A stretch of 64,000 bases of DNA from Bartonella sp. MM73XJBT.G (GTDB lineage Bacteria; Pseudomonadota; Alphaproteobacteria; Rhizobiales; Rhizobiaceae). The translations under genes were made by a program, and so were the position numbers. Numbering within the stretch: position 1 is the stretch's first letter; every line of letters begins with the position of its first letter. This document shows positions 16,752 through 26,322 of the stretch, piece after piece. The stretch is from NCBI RefSeq assembly GCF_028618435.1, contig NZ_JAQISW010000002.1:124001-188000 (forward strand), given 5' to 3'. The notes under the pieces were generated by a model. It searched no databases, had not been told where the DNA came from, and saw only the letters and a list, made by a program, of their open reading frames with translations.

Positions 16752-19289
16752 TCATGATGAAAGTGTTTCTTTAACTGTTAGAGCTAACTGTTTGAGTGTA
16801 AAAGGTTTAGATAAAAAACCAAAAACAGCATCTTTGGGAAGATTCTTAGCAAAAGCATCTTTTGCATATCCAGAAACGAAAAGAAACTTGATATCAGGAT
16901 AGTTTTTACGGACTTCCTTCAATAAAGTGGGCCCATCCATTTCTGGCATCACCACATCGGAAACAATAATATCAACAATGCCTTTTTTTTCCTCAAGAAT
17001 AGAAAGGGCTTCCACCCCACTTGCCGCCTCTAAAACTGTATATCCTCTCATTTGAAGAGCTCTTACCCCCCCCATTCTGACCGCATCCTCATCTTCAACC
17101 AATAAAACAGTCGCAGATCCTGTTAAGTCTATATCTTTCTCTTCCTCTTTTTCAATATTTTGAGAAATTTCTCCTTTTATATCTGGGATATAACGGGGTA
17201 GAAAAATATGAAATGTTGCTCCTTCTCCCTCTTTACTTTCACAATAAATATACCCACCACTCTGCTTGATTATTCCATAAACCATGGATAAACCAAGGCC
17301 TGTTCCTTTTCCAACTTCTTTGGTTGTAAAAAAAGGCTCAAACATTTTTTCTTGTATAGCAGCAGATATCCCAGTTCCTGTATCTGAAATAGTCAATTGC
17401 ACATATTCACCAATTGCTAAACCAAAATGATTAAATTCAGCACTTTGTTGTTTTGTAACATTGTTTGTAGCAATCGTAACAATACCTCCATCAAACATGG
17501 CATCACGCGCATTAATAATCAAATTCATAATCACACGCTGGAAAGATGCCTGATCGACTTCAACGCTCCACAAATCTCTTCCATGGATAATTTTTAGCTG
17601 AATATTATTCCCTAAAAGTGGTAAAATCAGATTGCGAATATCTGATAAAAACTCTGTAAAATCAACTTCTTCAGGTCTAAGTGTTTGCTTTCTAGAAAAA
17701 GCGAGTAATTGTTGGACAAGAGCAGCTGCACGATTAGCATTATTTTTAATATTGATCAGATCAGCATGAGCAGGATCAGAGCTACGATGCGTATTTAAAA
17801 GAAGATCACATGACATTAAAATTGCTGTCAAAACATTATTAAAATCATGAGCAATGCCGCCTGCCAATTGTCCAACAGCTTGCATCTTCTGACTTTGCAT
17901 CATTTTATCTTCAAGTGTTTTTTGTTCTGTTGTTTCAATGACAGAGATAATAACTAAATCTTGTAGAGTATCACCATGATAGGGTGGTATAGACATCACA
18001 TGGAGGCGTAAATGGCGTTCTTCATTCTTTTCTAGAACCGTTTCCAAAGAAACAAAATAATTTTTATTGGTCGCAATTTTTTGAAAGGCACGCTCTAACT
18101 GTATACAATCACGACGAGAAATAATATCATAAAAATTGATAGTCTTATCCATAGATTCCGTAAGTGATGAAAAAGCATTATTCATGTGAATCAATTGCCC
18201 CTCCTGATTTACCACAGCTATTGCAAAAGGACTCGCATCAAAATATTCTTCTAATATGCTAGGTAATTTTGATTGATCATCCTCTTCTTTTTTTATTTGT
18301 TGTGGAATAATCACAATACGATAAACGGCTTCCTCCTCTAAGAGAGAAGAAGCAGAAATAAAACAATGAAATATTTTCTCTCCTATCGTCTGTGAATTTA
18401 AACATAATGAAAATCTATAAGGTAAAGAGTAACCTGAGTTTTGATATCTGTTGGTTTGTAAACAAATATCACTCCATGAACTCTTAGCGCCAACGCTCTC
18501 AAATAATGGATCAAAATGATATTGACCAACCGAAAAATTTGCTAAATCAATAGAGAACCATTCAGCAAAAACCGCATTGGCATAAAGAAGTGTACCTTGT
18601 GTATTAATGGATATAAAACCAACAGGAGCTTGATCTAAGTGATTAATCGCCTCTTGAAGGTTAGAGAAAAAAACTTCTCGGGTTTGTTGTAAATGCGAAA
18701 TATCGCTAATGCGCCAAAATAAAAGCTTTTTTTTCTGTTTTGTAATAGGTTGAACAGAGATGTTATACCAAACAGATTTTTTTTGTGTAGAATCGGTAAA
18801 AATTGGTTGCTCTACTCTTAACTCTTCTTGTGCTGAAAGATTATTACAGGCTGCAACTTTTAGGCGATAGGAAAGTGCACCAGCTCCTGGAAGATCAGCA
18901 ATAACCCTATAACAAGACCCTTCAGGCTTATAGGTTAGAATTTTTTGATAGTTTTGATTAGAATAATAAACAAAACCAGAAAGATCAGAGATTACAACTG
19001 CATCATCGCCCTTATTAAAGATGTTAAAATCAAAATCCTCATGCTGCCACGATGCGTGGTACCTTAAAATTCCCATTCCACTTAAAATGAGTGTTGCAAC
19101 ACCGATCGTTGCTAGAATCAAAAAAGATGCTACCACAGCCTTTTGCAAATAACTTTGTGGATAAAAAAAGTCTAAAATGCCCACAGTGAAAAGGAAAACG
19201 AAGATAAAAATAATACCTAAAATCACAACTCTCCGACGCACAGAAAACGAAGACGCTGATCTTTCATTATTCTCAAAATCTTTATCCAT
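16752..19289 (-). CDS. cckA: CckA-type hybrid sensor histidine kinase
   Basis: An 845-residue cell-cycle kinase/phosphatase. In alphaproteobacteria CckA feeds phosphate through ChpT to CtrA and CpdR. Two membrane segments (about 21-43 and 50-75) are followed by PAS-like sensor regions (about 90-200, 210-320 and 345-455). The H-box [11 protein letters not shown] has H481; N593 lies in NARDAM; the ATP lid motifs are DTGTGIS (636-642) and GKGTGLGL (660-667). A C-terminal receiver has D778 in [10 protein letters not shown] and K828. The domain order matches CckA. ChpT, CtrA and DivL are not in the window. Confidence 0.93.
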   Translation of the reverse strand: MDKDFENNERSASSFSVRRRVVILGIIFIFVFLFTVGILDFFYPQSYLQKAVVASFLILATIGVATLILSGMGILRYHASWQHEDFDFNIFNKGDDAVVISDLSGFVYYSNQNYQKILTYKPEGSCYRVIADLPGAGALSYRLKVAACNNLSAQEELRVEQPIFTDSTQKKSVWYNISVQPITKQKKKLLFWRISDISHLQQTREVFFSNLQEAINHLDQAPVGFISINTQGTLLYANAVFAEWFSIDLANFSVGQYHFDPLFESVGAKSSWSDICLQTNRYQNSGYSLPYRFSLCLNSQTIGEKIFHCFISASSLLEEEAVYRIVIIPQQIKKEEDDQSKLPSILEEYFDASPFAIAVVNQEGQLIHMNNAFSSLTESMDKTINFYDIISRRDCIQLERAFQKIATNKNYFVSLETVLEKNEERHLRLHVMSIPPYHGDTLQDLVIISVIETTEQKTLEDKMMQSQKMQAVGQLAGGIAHDFNNVLTAILMSCDLLLNTHRSSDPAHADLINIKNNANRAAALVQQLLAFSRKQTLRPEEVDFTEFLSDIRNLILPLLGNNIQLKIIHGRDLWSVEVDQASFQRVIMNLIINARDAMFDGGIVTIATNNVTKQQSAEFNHFGLAIGEYVQLTISDTGTGISAAIQEKMFEPFFTTKEVGKGTGLGLSMVYGIIKQSGGYIYCESKEGEGATFHIFLPRYIPDIKGEISQNIEKEEEKDIDLTGSATVLLVEDEDAVRMGGVRALQMRGYTVLEAASGVEALSILEEKKGIVDIIVSDVVMPEMDGPTLLKEVRKNYPDIKFLFVSGYAKDAFAKNLPKDAVFGFLSKPFTLKQLALTVKETLSS

Positions 19290-19502
19290 CTCTCTTTGCC
19301 TTAGATTTAACTGTTTCTTATATCAAGAAACTTCCTTTATATTCATTGTTATAAAATATATACTATGATATCATCTTTCTAAGGAAGCTCACTTAATGTT
19401 AAAAAGTTTATTTCTTGTCTTTAAGTGGATCTTTTAAGGGTGTGTTTATAAATTTATCTCAATAAAAAACGGTAGTTTACATACCATAATGGGAGAAAAT
19501 CT

Positions 19503-19979
19503 ATGGTTATCTGGTTATCAGACCAAATAGGTGTATCTGCTGCAAACATAACGATAAGTTTTTTGTTTTTTATAATAACAATCATAGCTCTTATGGTAAT
19601 TATATTGTTTTTACGCCGTTTAAATATGAGAAGGTTCAACACTAATAGAAAAAAAAGTCTATCACGGTTAGCATTATGTGAATCAATTTCTATAGATCGA
19701 ACACGCCGCCTTGTTTTAGTCCGTTGTGATAATAAAGAACATTTACTCCTTATTGGTGGATTAACAGATATGGTTGTAGAATCCGATATTACCAGCACAT
19801 CCAGAACAGAAAAGAGAGAAATCCCCCCCCATCCTATTCCCTCTCTTACAGAAGGAAACGATACGCCAGATAAAGTCTCCTCTTCTTTTACGAATCAAGC
19901 AGTAAAAGATTCAGCCATCACAGCCGAAATTGAAGGGAGGCAAGAGCCATCTTTGTTTATTCCCACCACTCCAAAATAA
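19503..19979 (+). CDS. FliO-like membrane protein
   Basis: A 158-residue protein with one N-terminal membrane segment (about residues 13-38) and a cytoplasmic domain carrying RLALCESISIDRTRRLVLVR and then EHLLLIGG, which resembles the FliO/FliZ (MopB) pattern. The rest is a polar, proline-rich tail. GGGAG lies upstream of the ATG. FliO assists assembly of the flagellar export gate, but no flagellar gene is nearby. Its place between cckA and dksA suggests a conserved alphaproteobacterial locus, with a role that may not be flagellar. The family call is by pattern only. Confidence 0.6.
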   Translation: MVIWLSDQIGVSAANITISFLFFIITIIALMVIILFLRRLNMRRFNTNRKKSLSRLALCESISIDRTRRLVLVRCDNKEHLLLIGGLTDMVVESDITSTSRTEKREIPPHPIPSLTEGNDTPDKVSSSFTNQAVKDSAITAEIEGRQEPSLFIPTTPK

Positions 19980-20039
19980 AATATACAATTTGATTACTCA
20001 CGTAACTTCATTCGTTTATCGTTCTCATGATTTTAATCA

Positions 20040-20456
20040 TCAATCATCACGATAAACTTTTTCACGTCGTTCGTGACGCTCTTGTGCTTCCAGTGACAAA
20101 ACGGCAATCGGCCGAGCCTCAAGACGCTTTATACTAATAGGCTCGCCTGTTTCTTCACAAAAACCATATGTCCCATTATCAATTCGCTCCAAGGCAGCAT
20201 CTATTTTTGCAATAAGTTTCCTTTGACGATCACGAGCACGTAATTCAATTGTACGATCAGTTTCACAAGATGCCCGATCAGTTAAATCTGGTTGACCAAC
20301 ATTCTCTTCTTGCAAATTTTCCAAAGTCTCACGCGCTTCTTTTAAGATATCATTTTTCCAAGAAACCAATTTAGCTCGAAAATACGCCTTCTGACGTTCA
20401 TTCATAAAAGGCTCATCTTCACTAGGGCGATATTGACCATCAATCTCTTCGCTCAT
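20040..20456 (-). CDS. dksA: DksA-type RNA polymerase-binding transcription factor
   Basis: A 138-residue factor that enters the secondary channel of RNA polymerase and works with ppGpp on rRNA and biosynthetic promoters. The coiled-coil tip motif DLTDRA (D57, D60, A62) is intact, followed by IELRARDRQRKLIAKIDAAL. The zinc-finger region retains only C100 of the four usual cysteines: counting with the E. coli spacing, the others are T103, S121 and A124. That reduced finger is known from some alphaproteobacterial DksA proteins. A strong hairpin lies just upstream of the start. Confidence 0.9.
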   Translation of the reverse strand: MSEEIDGQYRPSEDEPFMNERQKAYFRAKLVSWKNDILKEARETLENLQEENVGQPDLTDRASCETDRTIELRARDRQRKLIAKIDAALERIDNGTYGFCEETGEPISIKRLEARPIAVLSLEAQERHERREKVYRDD

Positions 20457-20461
20457 GCAAT

Positions 20462-20492
20462 AAAAAAAACCTCCACATCTGCTCTGTGGGGT
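20462..20492 (-). promoter_or_regulatory. Terminator-like hairpin in the dksA leader
   Basis: On the minus strand, ACCCCACA and TGTGGAGGT pair as eight base pairs with one bulged A around a 7-base loop, followed by eight T and, five bases later, the dksA ATG. The right arm contains GGAGG, the only good ribosome-site-like sequence. The element could end transcription from upstream, or attenuate dksA by termination or by masking its ribosome site. Confidence 0.5.
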
Positions 20493-20771
20493 CTATATAT
20501 TGTGCAATACTCCTCAACACAAGAGTAAAATGTTTTTTCATAACAATCTACAAATATGTTCAAATGCTCTTATTTTATCTTGATTATTTTTTTGTCTAAG
20601 TTTGGACTTTTGATCAAAGATCATCCCAAAATCATCTTTCTCATTTATTGAGAAACCTCAAAAGAAGAAAAATTAAAGTTCAGAACCATCCCCCCTCCTC
20701 CTTCTTCAGTGCACTAAATTTAAATGGAATACCAATGAATCATTTCATCCATGCAAAAAAAATAAAAATCT

Positions 20772-21305
20772 TTATAAAGGCAAAGTGTGATATCCACGCT
20801 TCAAATACATCAAAGCATCTTTTTCTTGACTACGATTGATTGCAACAACTTCACCAATCAATACACAATGGGTTGCATGTTCATGCCAACAAATTAAACG
20901 ACAGTCAAAAGATGCTAAAGCATCTGAAAGACTAGGTGCCCCTGTTTGCAAAGTTCTCCATTGAGCCATATCAAAACGCTCATTTTGTGTAACATTGCAA
21001 CGCCTCGAAAAAATATCTGCTAATGGACGATGTTTTCCTGCCAAGCTATTAACACAAAAAATTCCATTCTCCATAAACACATGATTCTTCATATTATGGC
21101 GCATGAGACAAACAAGAAGAGTTGGAGGATCATCTGATAAAGAGCAACACGCTGAAACAGTCACCCCACGCTTTCCTTTAATGCCATCTGTTGTCACAAT
21201 ATGCACAGCGCCTGCAAAATGGCTCATAGCATCTCGATATTCTTGCGAAGAAACGGTAATATTATCTTGAAGTTCAGGCTTCAAACATGTTTTATGATTC
21301 GACAT
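20772..21305 (-). CDS. Flavin reductase family protein
   Basis: A 177-residue FMN-binding split-barrel protein of the flavin reductase family (HpaC/RutF-like), which uses NAD(P)H to reduce flavin for a partner oxygenase or other acceptor. The typical start is seen in FAGAVHIVTTDGIKGKRGVT and SACCSLSDDPPTLLVC; NGIFCVNSL and the late GEVVAI strand follow. I use the ATG at 21305; a GTG at 21314 is possible. No partner monooxygenase lies next to it, so the substrate is unknown. About 315 bp separate it from dksA on the same strand; apart from the hairpin I see nothing there. Confidence 0.85.
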   Translation of the reverse strand: MSNHKTCLKPELQDNITVSSQEYRDAMSHFAGAVHIVTTDGIKGKRGVTVSACCSLSDDPPTLLVCLMRHNMKNHVFMENGIFCVNSLAGKHRPLADIFSRRCNVTQNERFDMAQWRTLQTGAPSLSDALASFDCRLICWHEHATHCVLIGEVVAINRSQEKDALMYLKRGYHTLPL

Positions 21306-21448
21306 ATCTTTCACTTATCAAACTTTAAAATTTCAAGCGATCTTTGTATAAAAAAATCTATAATACGTATTTTTCTTTTTCGTCATAACACAAAAGATAT
21401 TTGTGTATACACAGCGACATGATAAAACAGCCAATCAAGGAGATTTTT

Positions 21449-22123
21449 ATGCCCCATTCTCATCTCATTTCACCTTCGCTCTTGGCGTCTGATTTTTCTA
21501 AACTTGGGCAAGAAATATTAGATGTTGTTGATGCTGGTGCAGATTGGCTCCATCTCGATATTATGGATGGACACTTTGTTCCTAATATCACCTTTGGCCC
21601 TGAAATCGTCAAGGCTCTGCGTCCATTAACTAAAGCAATATTTGATGTCCACTTGATGATTAAACCGGTTGATCCTTATTTGGAAGCTTTTGCAAAAGCG
21701 GGTGCAGATATTATAACCATTCATGCTGAAGCAAGTCCCCATATTCATCGTTCACTCCAAACAATCAAAGCAATGGGTAAAAAAGCAGGAGTTGCACTCA
21801 ATCCAAGCACTCCTGAACATGTCCTTGAATATTTGCTTGATCAATTAGATCTCATCCTCATCATGACAGTCAATCCCGGCTTTGGTGGACAAAATTTTAT
21901 TCCAGAAATAAAAGATAAAATTAAGCGCGTTAAAAGTATGATTGCAAACCGCCCTATTGATCTTGAAGTTGATGGTGGTATCACCGTTGATACAATTGGA
22001 ATAACTGCAAAAGCTGGTGCAAATGTATTTGTCGCAGGCTCTGCAATTTATAAAAACGGAAACAAAGAGCTTTACAAAACACGCATGAGTGCATTACGCC
22101 AAGCCGCACTTCTCTCACAATAA
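21449..22123 (+). CDS. rpe: Ribulose-phosphate 3-epimerase
   Basis: Interconverts ribulose 5-phosphate and xylulose 5-phosphate in the pentose phosphate pathway, supplying ribose for the purine genes around it. A TIM barrel of 224 residues with SPSLLASDFSKLG at the start, HLDIMDGHFVPNITFG carrying the metal-binding His and Asp, VHLMI, MTVNPGFGGQ, and LEVDGGI with the second catalytic Asp. I use the ATG at 21449 after AAGGAG; the open frame extends upstream to 21401 without a ribosome site. purB follows after ten bases. Confidence 0.97.
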   Translation: MPHSHLISPSLLASDFSKLGQEILDVVDAGADWLHLDIMDGHFVPNITFGPEIVKALRPLTKAIFDVHLMIKPVDPYLEAFAKAGADIITIHAEASPHIHRSLQTIKAMGKKAGVALNPSTPEHVLEYLLDQLDLILIMTVNPGFGGQNFIPEIKDKIKRVKSMIANRPIDLEVDGGITVDTIGITAKAGANVFVAGSAIYKNGNKELYKTRMSALRQAALLSQ

Positions 22124-22133
22124 GGAAAAAATA

Positions 22134-23477
22134 ATGATCGCACGTTATTCCCGCCCTGAAATGGTAGCAATTTGGTCCCCCGAAACGAAATATCGTATTT
22201 GGTTTGAAATTGAAGCCCATGCCTGTGATGCTCTTGCTCAACTGGGAGTTATTCCGAAAGAAGCCGCTAAAGTCATTTGGGAAAAAGGAGCGTCCGCTGA
22301 ATTTGATGTCAATCGTATTGATGAAATTGAAGCCATTACCAAACATGATGTTATTGCTTTTTTAACCCACCTTGCTGAATTCATTGGACCCGAAGCACGT
22401 TTTATCCACCAAGGCATGACATCATCTGATGTTCTTGATACAACGCTGAGCATTCAATTGATGCGTGCGAGTGATATTTTGCTCAAGGATATAGACCAAC
22501 TTCTTGAAGCCTTAAAAAGACGTGCTTTTGAACATAAAGAAACCATTACTATTGGGCGAAGTCATGGCATTCATGCTGAACCAACAACATTTGGAGTCAA
22601 ATTCGCTCTCGCATACGCTGAATTTTTCCGTTGTCGCAAACGCCTTCTTGCAGCACGCGAAGAAATTTCTACTTGTGCGATTTCAGGCGCTGTAGGAACT
22701 TTTGCTAATATCGATCCACGCGTTGAAGAATACGTTGCAAAAGCCTTGAGAATGCGTGCTGAACCCGTTTCCACCCAAGTTATACCACGGGATCGTCATG
22801 CGATGTTTTTTGCAACACTTGGTGTTATTGCGTCCTCTATTGAAAGGTTAGCAATAGAAATACGTCATTTACAGCGAACAGAAGTTCTCGAAGCAGAGGA
22901 ACATTTCTCACCAGGGCAAAAAGGCTCATCAGCAATGCCACATAAACGCAATCCAGTTTTAACAGAAAATTTAACGGGATTAGCCCGTATGGTCAGAGCA
23001 TTTGCACTCCCTGCTATGGAAAATGTAGCACTTTGGCATGAACGCGATATTTCTCATTCATCTGTTGAGCGTTACATTGGCCCTGATGCAACGATTACAC
23101 TTGATTTTGCTCTTTCTCGCCTCACATCCGTCATTGAAAATTTAATTGTCTATCCAGAAAATATGCAAAAAAATCTCAATAAATTCCGAGGTCTTGTTCA
23201 CTCACAACGAGTACTTTTAGCACTCACACAAGCAGGAATCAGCCGCGAAGATTCGTATCGGATTGTACAACGAAATGCGATGAAGGTTTGGGAACAAGGA
23301 AAAGATTTTTTAGAAGAACTGCTCAACGACAAAGATGTTAGCAAAGCTTTAAGTGAGGCAGAGCTTCGAGAAAAATTTGATCTTTCTTACCACACCAAAC
23401 ATATCAACACGATTTTTAAACGTGTTTTTGAACAGCAGGAGAACAACATGGAAAGCCCAAATCTATTCCCTCTATGA
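22134..23477 (+). CDS. purB: Adenylosuccinate lyase
   Basis: Cleaves SAICAR to AICAR and adenylosuccinate to AMP, releasing fumarate. The 447-residue protein shows the fumarase-superfamily signatures: GMTSSDVLDT near residue 86, GRSHGIHAEPTTFG with the catalytic His, and the mobile loop GQKGSSAMPHKRNP with the catalytic Ser. AAGGAAA precedes the ATG at 22134, ten bases after rpe, so the two form an operon. An upstream in-frame start at 22089 would overlap rpe and is unlikely. Confidence 0.97.
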   Translation: MIARYSRPEMVAIWSPETKYRIWFEIEAHACDALAQLGVIPKEAAKVIWEKGASAEFDVNRIDEIEAITKHDVIAFLTHLAEFIGPEARFIHQGMTSSDVLDTTLSIQLMRASDILLKDIDQLLEALKRRAFEHKETITIGRSHGIHAEPTTFGVKFALAYAEFFRCRKRLLAAREEISTCAISGAVGTFANIDPRVEEYVAKALRMRAEPVSTQVIPRDRHAMFFATLGVIASSIERLAIEIRHLQRTEVLEAEEHFSPGQKGSSAMPHKRNPVLTENLTGLARMVRAFALPAMENVALWHERDISHSSVERYIGPDATITLDFALSRLTSVIENLIVYPENMQKNLNKFRGLVHSQRVLLALTQAGISREDSYRIVQRNAMKVWEQGKDFLEELLNDKDVSKALSEAELREKFDLSYHTKHINTIFKRVFEQQENNMESPNLFPL

Positions 23478-23513
23478 TCAAAAAAACTATTGTAACAAAG
23501 AAAATAATAATTC

Positions 23514-24062
23514 ATGAAAGCAAATCAACTCGATATTCTTATTATTCCTGGCTACAAAGGATCTGGTCCTGATCATTGGCAAACACGTTGGGAAAAAAAA
23601 CTGTCGACAGCCCGCCGTATAGAACAAGCCCATTGGTCAAAACCTGTTTGTGACGAGTGGGTTAATGAAGTTAAAACCGCCATTGCACAAGCTCAAAGGC
23701 CCGTTATGATTATTGCTCATTCATTAGGCGTTCCTACCGCACTTCAAGCAACTGTACAAAATGCAGAAAAAATTTGTGGCGCTTTCTTTGTGGCGCCTCC
23801 CGATGTCGCTAATGAAAAAATACGTCCCAAACATTTAATGACATTTGGCCCTTATCATCGTCAAAAGTTACCTTTTCCTTCTATTATCATAGCAAGCCGC
23901 AACGATGAATTTTGTCAATTTTCAGTAGCAGAAAAAATCGCCCATGACTGGGGTTCACTCCTTGTTGATGCTGGCTATTCTGGCCATATTAACGCCGAAT
24001 CTGGACACGGACCTTGGCCAGAAGGGCTTATGGTTCTTTCTCAATTTCTTGCAAAAATCTGA
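23514..24062 (+). CDS. RBBP9/YdeN-family alpha/beta hydrolase
   Basis: A 182-residue small serine hydrolase. The start DILIIPGYKGSGPDHWQTRW is the family signature. The nucleophile elbow AHSLG places Ser at residue 70; an Asp in ASRNDEFC and the His in the late GHINAESGHGPW segment complete a likely triad. The natural substrate of the family is unclear. It lies 36 bp after purB on the same strand and could be the last gene of the rpe-purB operon. About 195 bp with no recognisable element separate it from purC. Confidence 0.85.
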   Translation: MKANQLDILIIPGYKGSGPDHWQTRWEKKLSTARRIEQAHWSKPVCDEWVNEVKTAIAQAQRPVMIIAHSLGVPTALQATVQNAEKICGAFFVAPPDVANEKIRPKHLMTFGPYHRQKLPFPSIIIASRNDEFCQFSVAEKIAHDWGSLLVDAGYSGHINAESGHGPWPEGLMVLSQFLAKI

Positions 24063-24257
24063 TCCAAAACTTGCAGAAATTTGATCTCAAAAAAGGTATC
24101 CTTTTTCTCATTGCTCTGTATCTCTCTCTTTGAGTCGATATACTATGACAAAAATTATAAAAATATCATAGCAATATCATTGAGAATTTCGATCAATTAG
24201 GATACTATCACTTAACTAATGTTATTAAAAACCTCTCAAGATAAATAGAGAATTATA

Positions 24258-25022
24258 ATGAATCGTCGCCACCGTATTTATGAAGGCAAGGCTAAAATTT
24301 TATATGAAGGGCCTGAACCAGGGACTTATATTCAGTTTTTTAAAGATGACGCCACGGCCTTTAATGCAAAAAAACATGAAATTATTGACGGAAAAGGGGT
24401 TTTAAACAACCGAATTTCGGAACATATCTTTAGCCATCTTGGACGTTTGGGAATCCCAACACATTTCATCAAACGCATAAATATGCGCGAACAGCTTATT
24501 AAAGCGGTGGAAATTATTCCATTGGAAGTTGTTGTTCGCAATGTCGCGGCTGGCTCTCTTGCAAAACGTTTAGGACTAGAAGAAGGGACCCCACTTCCGC
24601 AGTCTATCATTGAGTTCTACTATAAAAATGATTCTCTCGATGATCCAATGGTGACAGAAGAACATATCACTGCTTTTGGGTGGGCTGTCCCACAAGAGCT
24701 AGAAGATATCATGCAACTTTCAATTCGTATTAATGATTTTCTTTCTGGGCTTTTTGCCGGTGTCAATATCCAGTTAATTGATTTTAAAATGGAGTTTGGC
24801 CGCCTGTGGCAAGATGAAACAATGCGCATTGTTCTTGCTGATGAAATTTCACCTGATTCTGCACGACTATGGGATATGCAAACACGAGAAAAGATGGATA
24901 AAGACCGTTTTCGTCGTGATATGGGAGGACTTATTAATGCCTATCAAGAGGTTGCCAAACGCCTTGGTATTATGAATGAAAATGAACCAACACGGCCAAG
25001 TGGTCCTGTCTTGGTAAAATAA
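24258..25022 (+). CDS. purC: SAICAR synthetase
   Basis: Phosphoribosylaminoimidazole-succinocarboxamide synthase: joins CAIR and aspartate using ATP. The 254-residue protein starts [16 protein letters not shown], the ATP-binding motif, and has [38 protein letters not shown] and [14 protein letters not shown] in order. It heads the group purC-purS-purQ-purL on the plus strand; purS follows after 88 bp. Confidence 0.97.
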   Translation: MNRRHRIYEGKAKILYEGPEPGTYIQFFKDDATAFNAKKHEIIDGKGVLNNRISEHIFSHLGRLGIPTHFIKRINMREQLIKAVEIIPLEVVVRNVAAGSLAKRLGLEEGTPLPQSIIEFYYKNDSLDDPMVTEEHITAFGWAVPQELEDIMQLSIRINDFLSGLFAGVNIQLIDFKMEFGRLWQDETMRIVLADEISPDSARLWDMQTREKMDKDRFRRDMGGLINAYQEVAKRLGIMNENEPTRPSGPVLVK

Positions 25023-25110
25023 GAAAACGAATCAAGATAAAATAATTACTCCCTTCTATCAATACACCTCTCTTCAAAGAAAAGGTTCTTTTAAAAACAG
25101 GAAACAAAAA

Positions 25111-25350
25111 ATGAAAGCACGCATTACAGTTACTTTAAAAGAAAGCGTCCTTGATCCACAAGGAGAAGCAATCGTCGGTGCTTTAAAAAGTTTAGCTTTC
25201 GAAGGTATTCACTCCATTCGTCAAGGAAAAGTTTTTGATATTGTTCTTGATGATCAGCCCTCTGAAATAGCAAAGAAAAAACTTGAGAAGACGTGTGAAG
25301 AATTACTCGCAAATACTGTCATTGAAAATTATACTATCGAACTTCTTTAA
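25111..25350 (+). CDS. purS: FGAM synthetase subunit PurS
   Basis: A 79-residue small subunit that bridges PurL and PurQ and helps pass ammonia between them. The sequence [20 protein letters not shown] and the [10 protein letters not shown] strand are typical. It is 11 bp upstream of purQ, so the two are co-translated. Its presence fits the three-part FGAM synthetase, in contrast to the single large PurL of E. coli. Confidence 0.95.
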   Translation: MKARITVTLKESVLDPQGEAIVGALKSLAFEGIHSIRQGKVFDIVLDDQPSEIAKKKLEKTCEELLANTVIENYTIELL

Positions 25351-25361
25351 GTAGAACACCC

Positions 25362-26033
25362 ATGAAAACTGCCATCATTCAACTTCCTGGATTAAATCGC
25401 GACCGAGATATGATTGCAGCATTGCATCATATAACAGGAGTTGAGCCGTTAAAAATTTGGCAAACAGAAACAACAATTCCAGATGTAGATGTTATTATTA
25501 TTCCAGGTGGTTTTTCTTATGGCGACTATTTGCGATGTGGGGCTATTGGAGCGCGAACCCCCGTCTTAAAAGCTCTTCGTGAAAAAGCACAAAAAGGGAT
25601 TACGATAATAGGTGTTTGTAATGGATTTCAAATTTTGTTGGAAGCTGGATTATTACCGGGAACTTTAATGCGTAACGCTTCCTTAAAGTTTGTTTGTCGT
25701 AAAGTCAAACTTGAAGTCGTTAACGCCAAGACAAAGTTTTCTCGATATTATTTTAAAGGACAAATTATTCGTTGTCCTGTTGCCCACCACGATGGAAATT
25801 ACTTTGCTGATAGCGAAACATTAAAACAGATGGAAGATAATGAACAAATTGTTTTTCGCTATACAGAAAATACAAATCCTAACGGTTCGATAAAGGACAT
25901 TGCTGGTATCGTCAATAAGGCTGGTAATATTCTTGGTATGATGCCTCATCCTGAAAACTTTATTGAACCTGCTCATGGAGGGATTGACGGTCGTTTACTT
26001 TTTCAAAGTGCTTTAGAATTAGTCAATAGGTGA
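25362..26033 (+). CDS. purQ: FGAM synthetase glutaminase subunit PurQ
   Basis: Class I glutamine amidotransferase that releases ammonia for FGAM synthesis. The 223-residue protein has [16 protein letters not shown], the nucleophile C86 in GVCNGFQ, and H196 and E198 in MMPHPENF, which complete the triad. About 290 bp lie between it and purL. That gap is longer than expected for an operon, is AT-rich and contains no gene I can support. Confidence 0.97.
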   Translation: MKTAIIQLPGLNRDRDMIAALHHITGVEPLKIWQTETTIPDVDVIIIPGGFSYGDYLRCGAIGARTPVLKALREKAQKGITIIGVCNGFQILLEAGLLPGTLMRNASLKFVCRKVKLEVVNAKTKFSRYYFKGQIIRCPVAHHDGNYFADSETLKQMEDNEQIVFRYTENTNPNGSIKDIAGIVNKAGNILGMMPHPENFIEPAHGGIDGRLLFQSALELVNR

Positions 26034-26322
26034 TGCTAAAAAATCCTTGTGCTCGATAACTTAAAAAAACAAACGTCTATATCCTTTCTCGTGTTGTAAA
26101 CTTATAAACAGAAATTCTATACAAATAACAATGGATATTATTCTCTCAAAACATAATTATTTAAGATTGTTTTTGGTTTTGAAACCCATCCAACCTAACG
26201 AACGAGATCTTCAGCTTATAGATGAATATTTTTTATTAAACCACATAGTTTTCCATAATCTAAGCTGCTAGATTAAAAAAATTAAAATGCTAAATTTCGA
26301 TTAATTTGACGGGTAAATACTC

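Noticed and set aside
26034-26322. Short open stretch (LFLVLKPIQPNERDLQL) between purQ and purL
   Set aside because: It is about 34 codons with no start or ribosome site and is probably chance.
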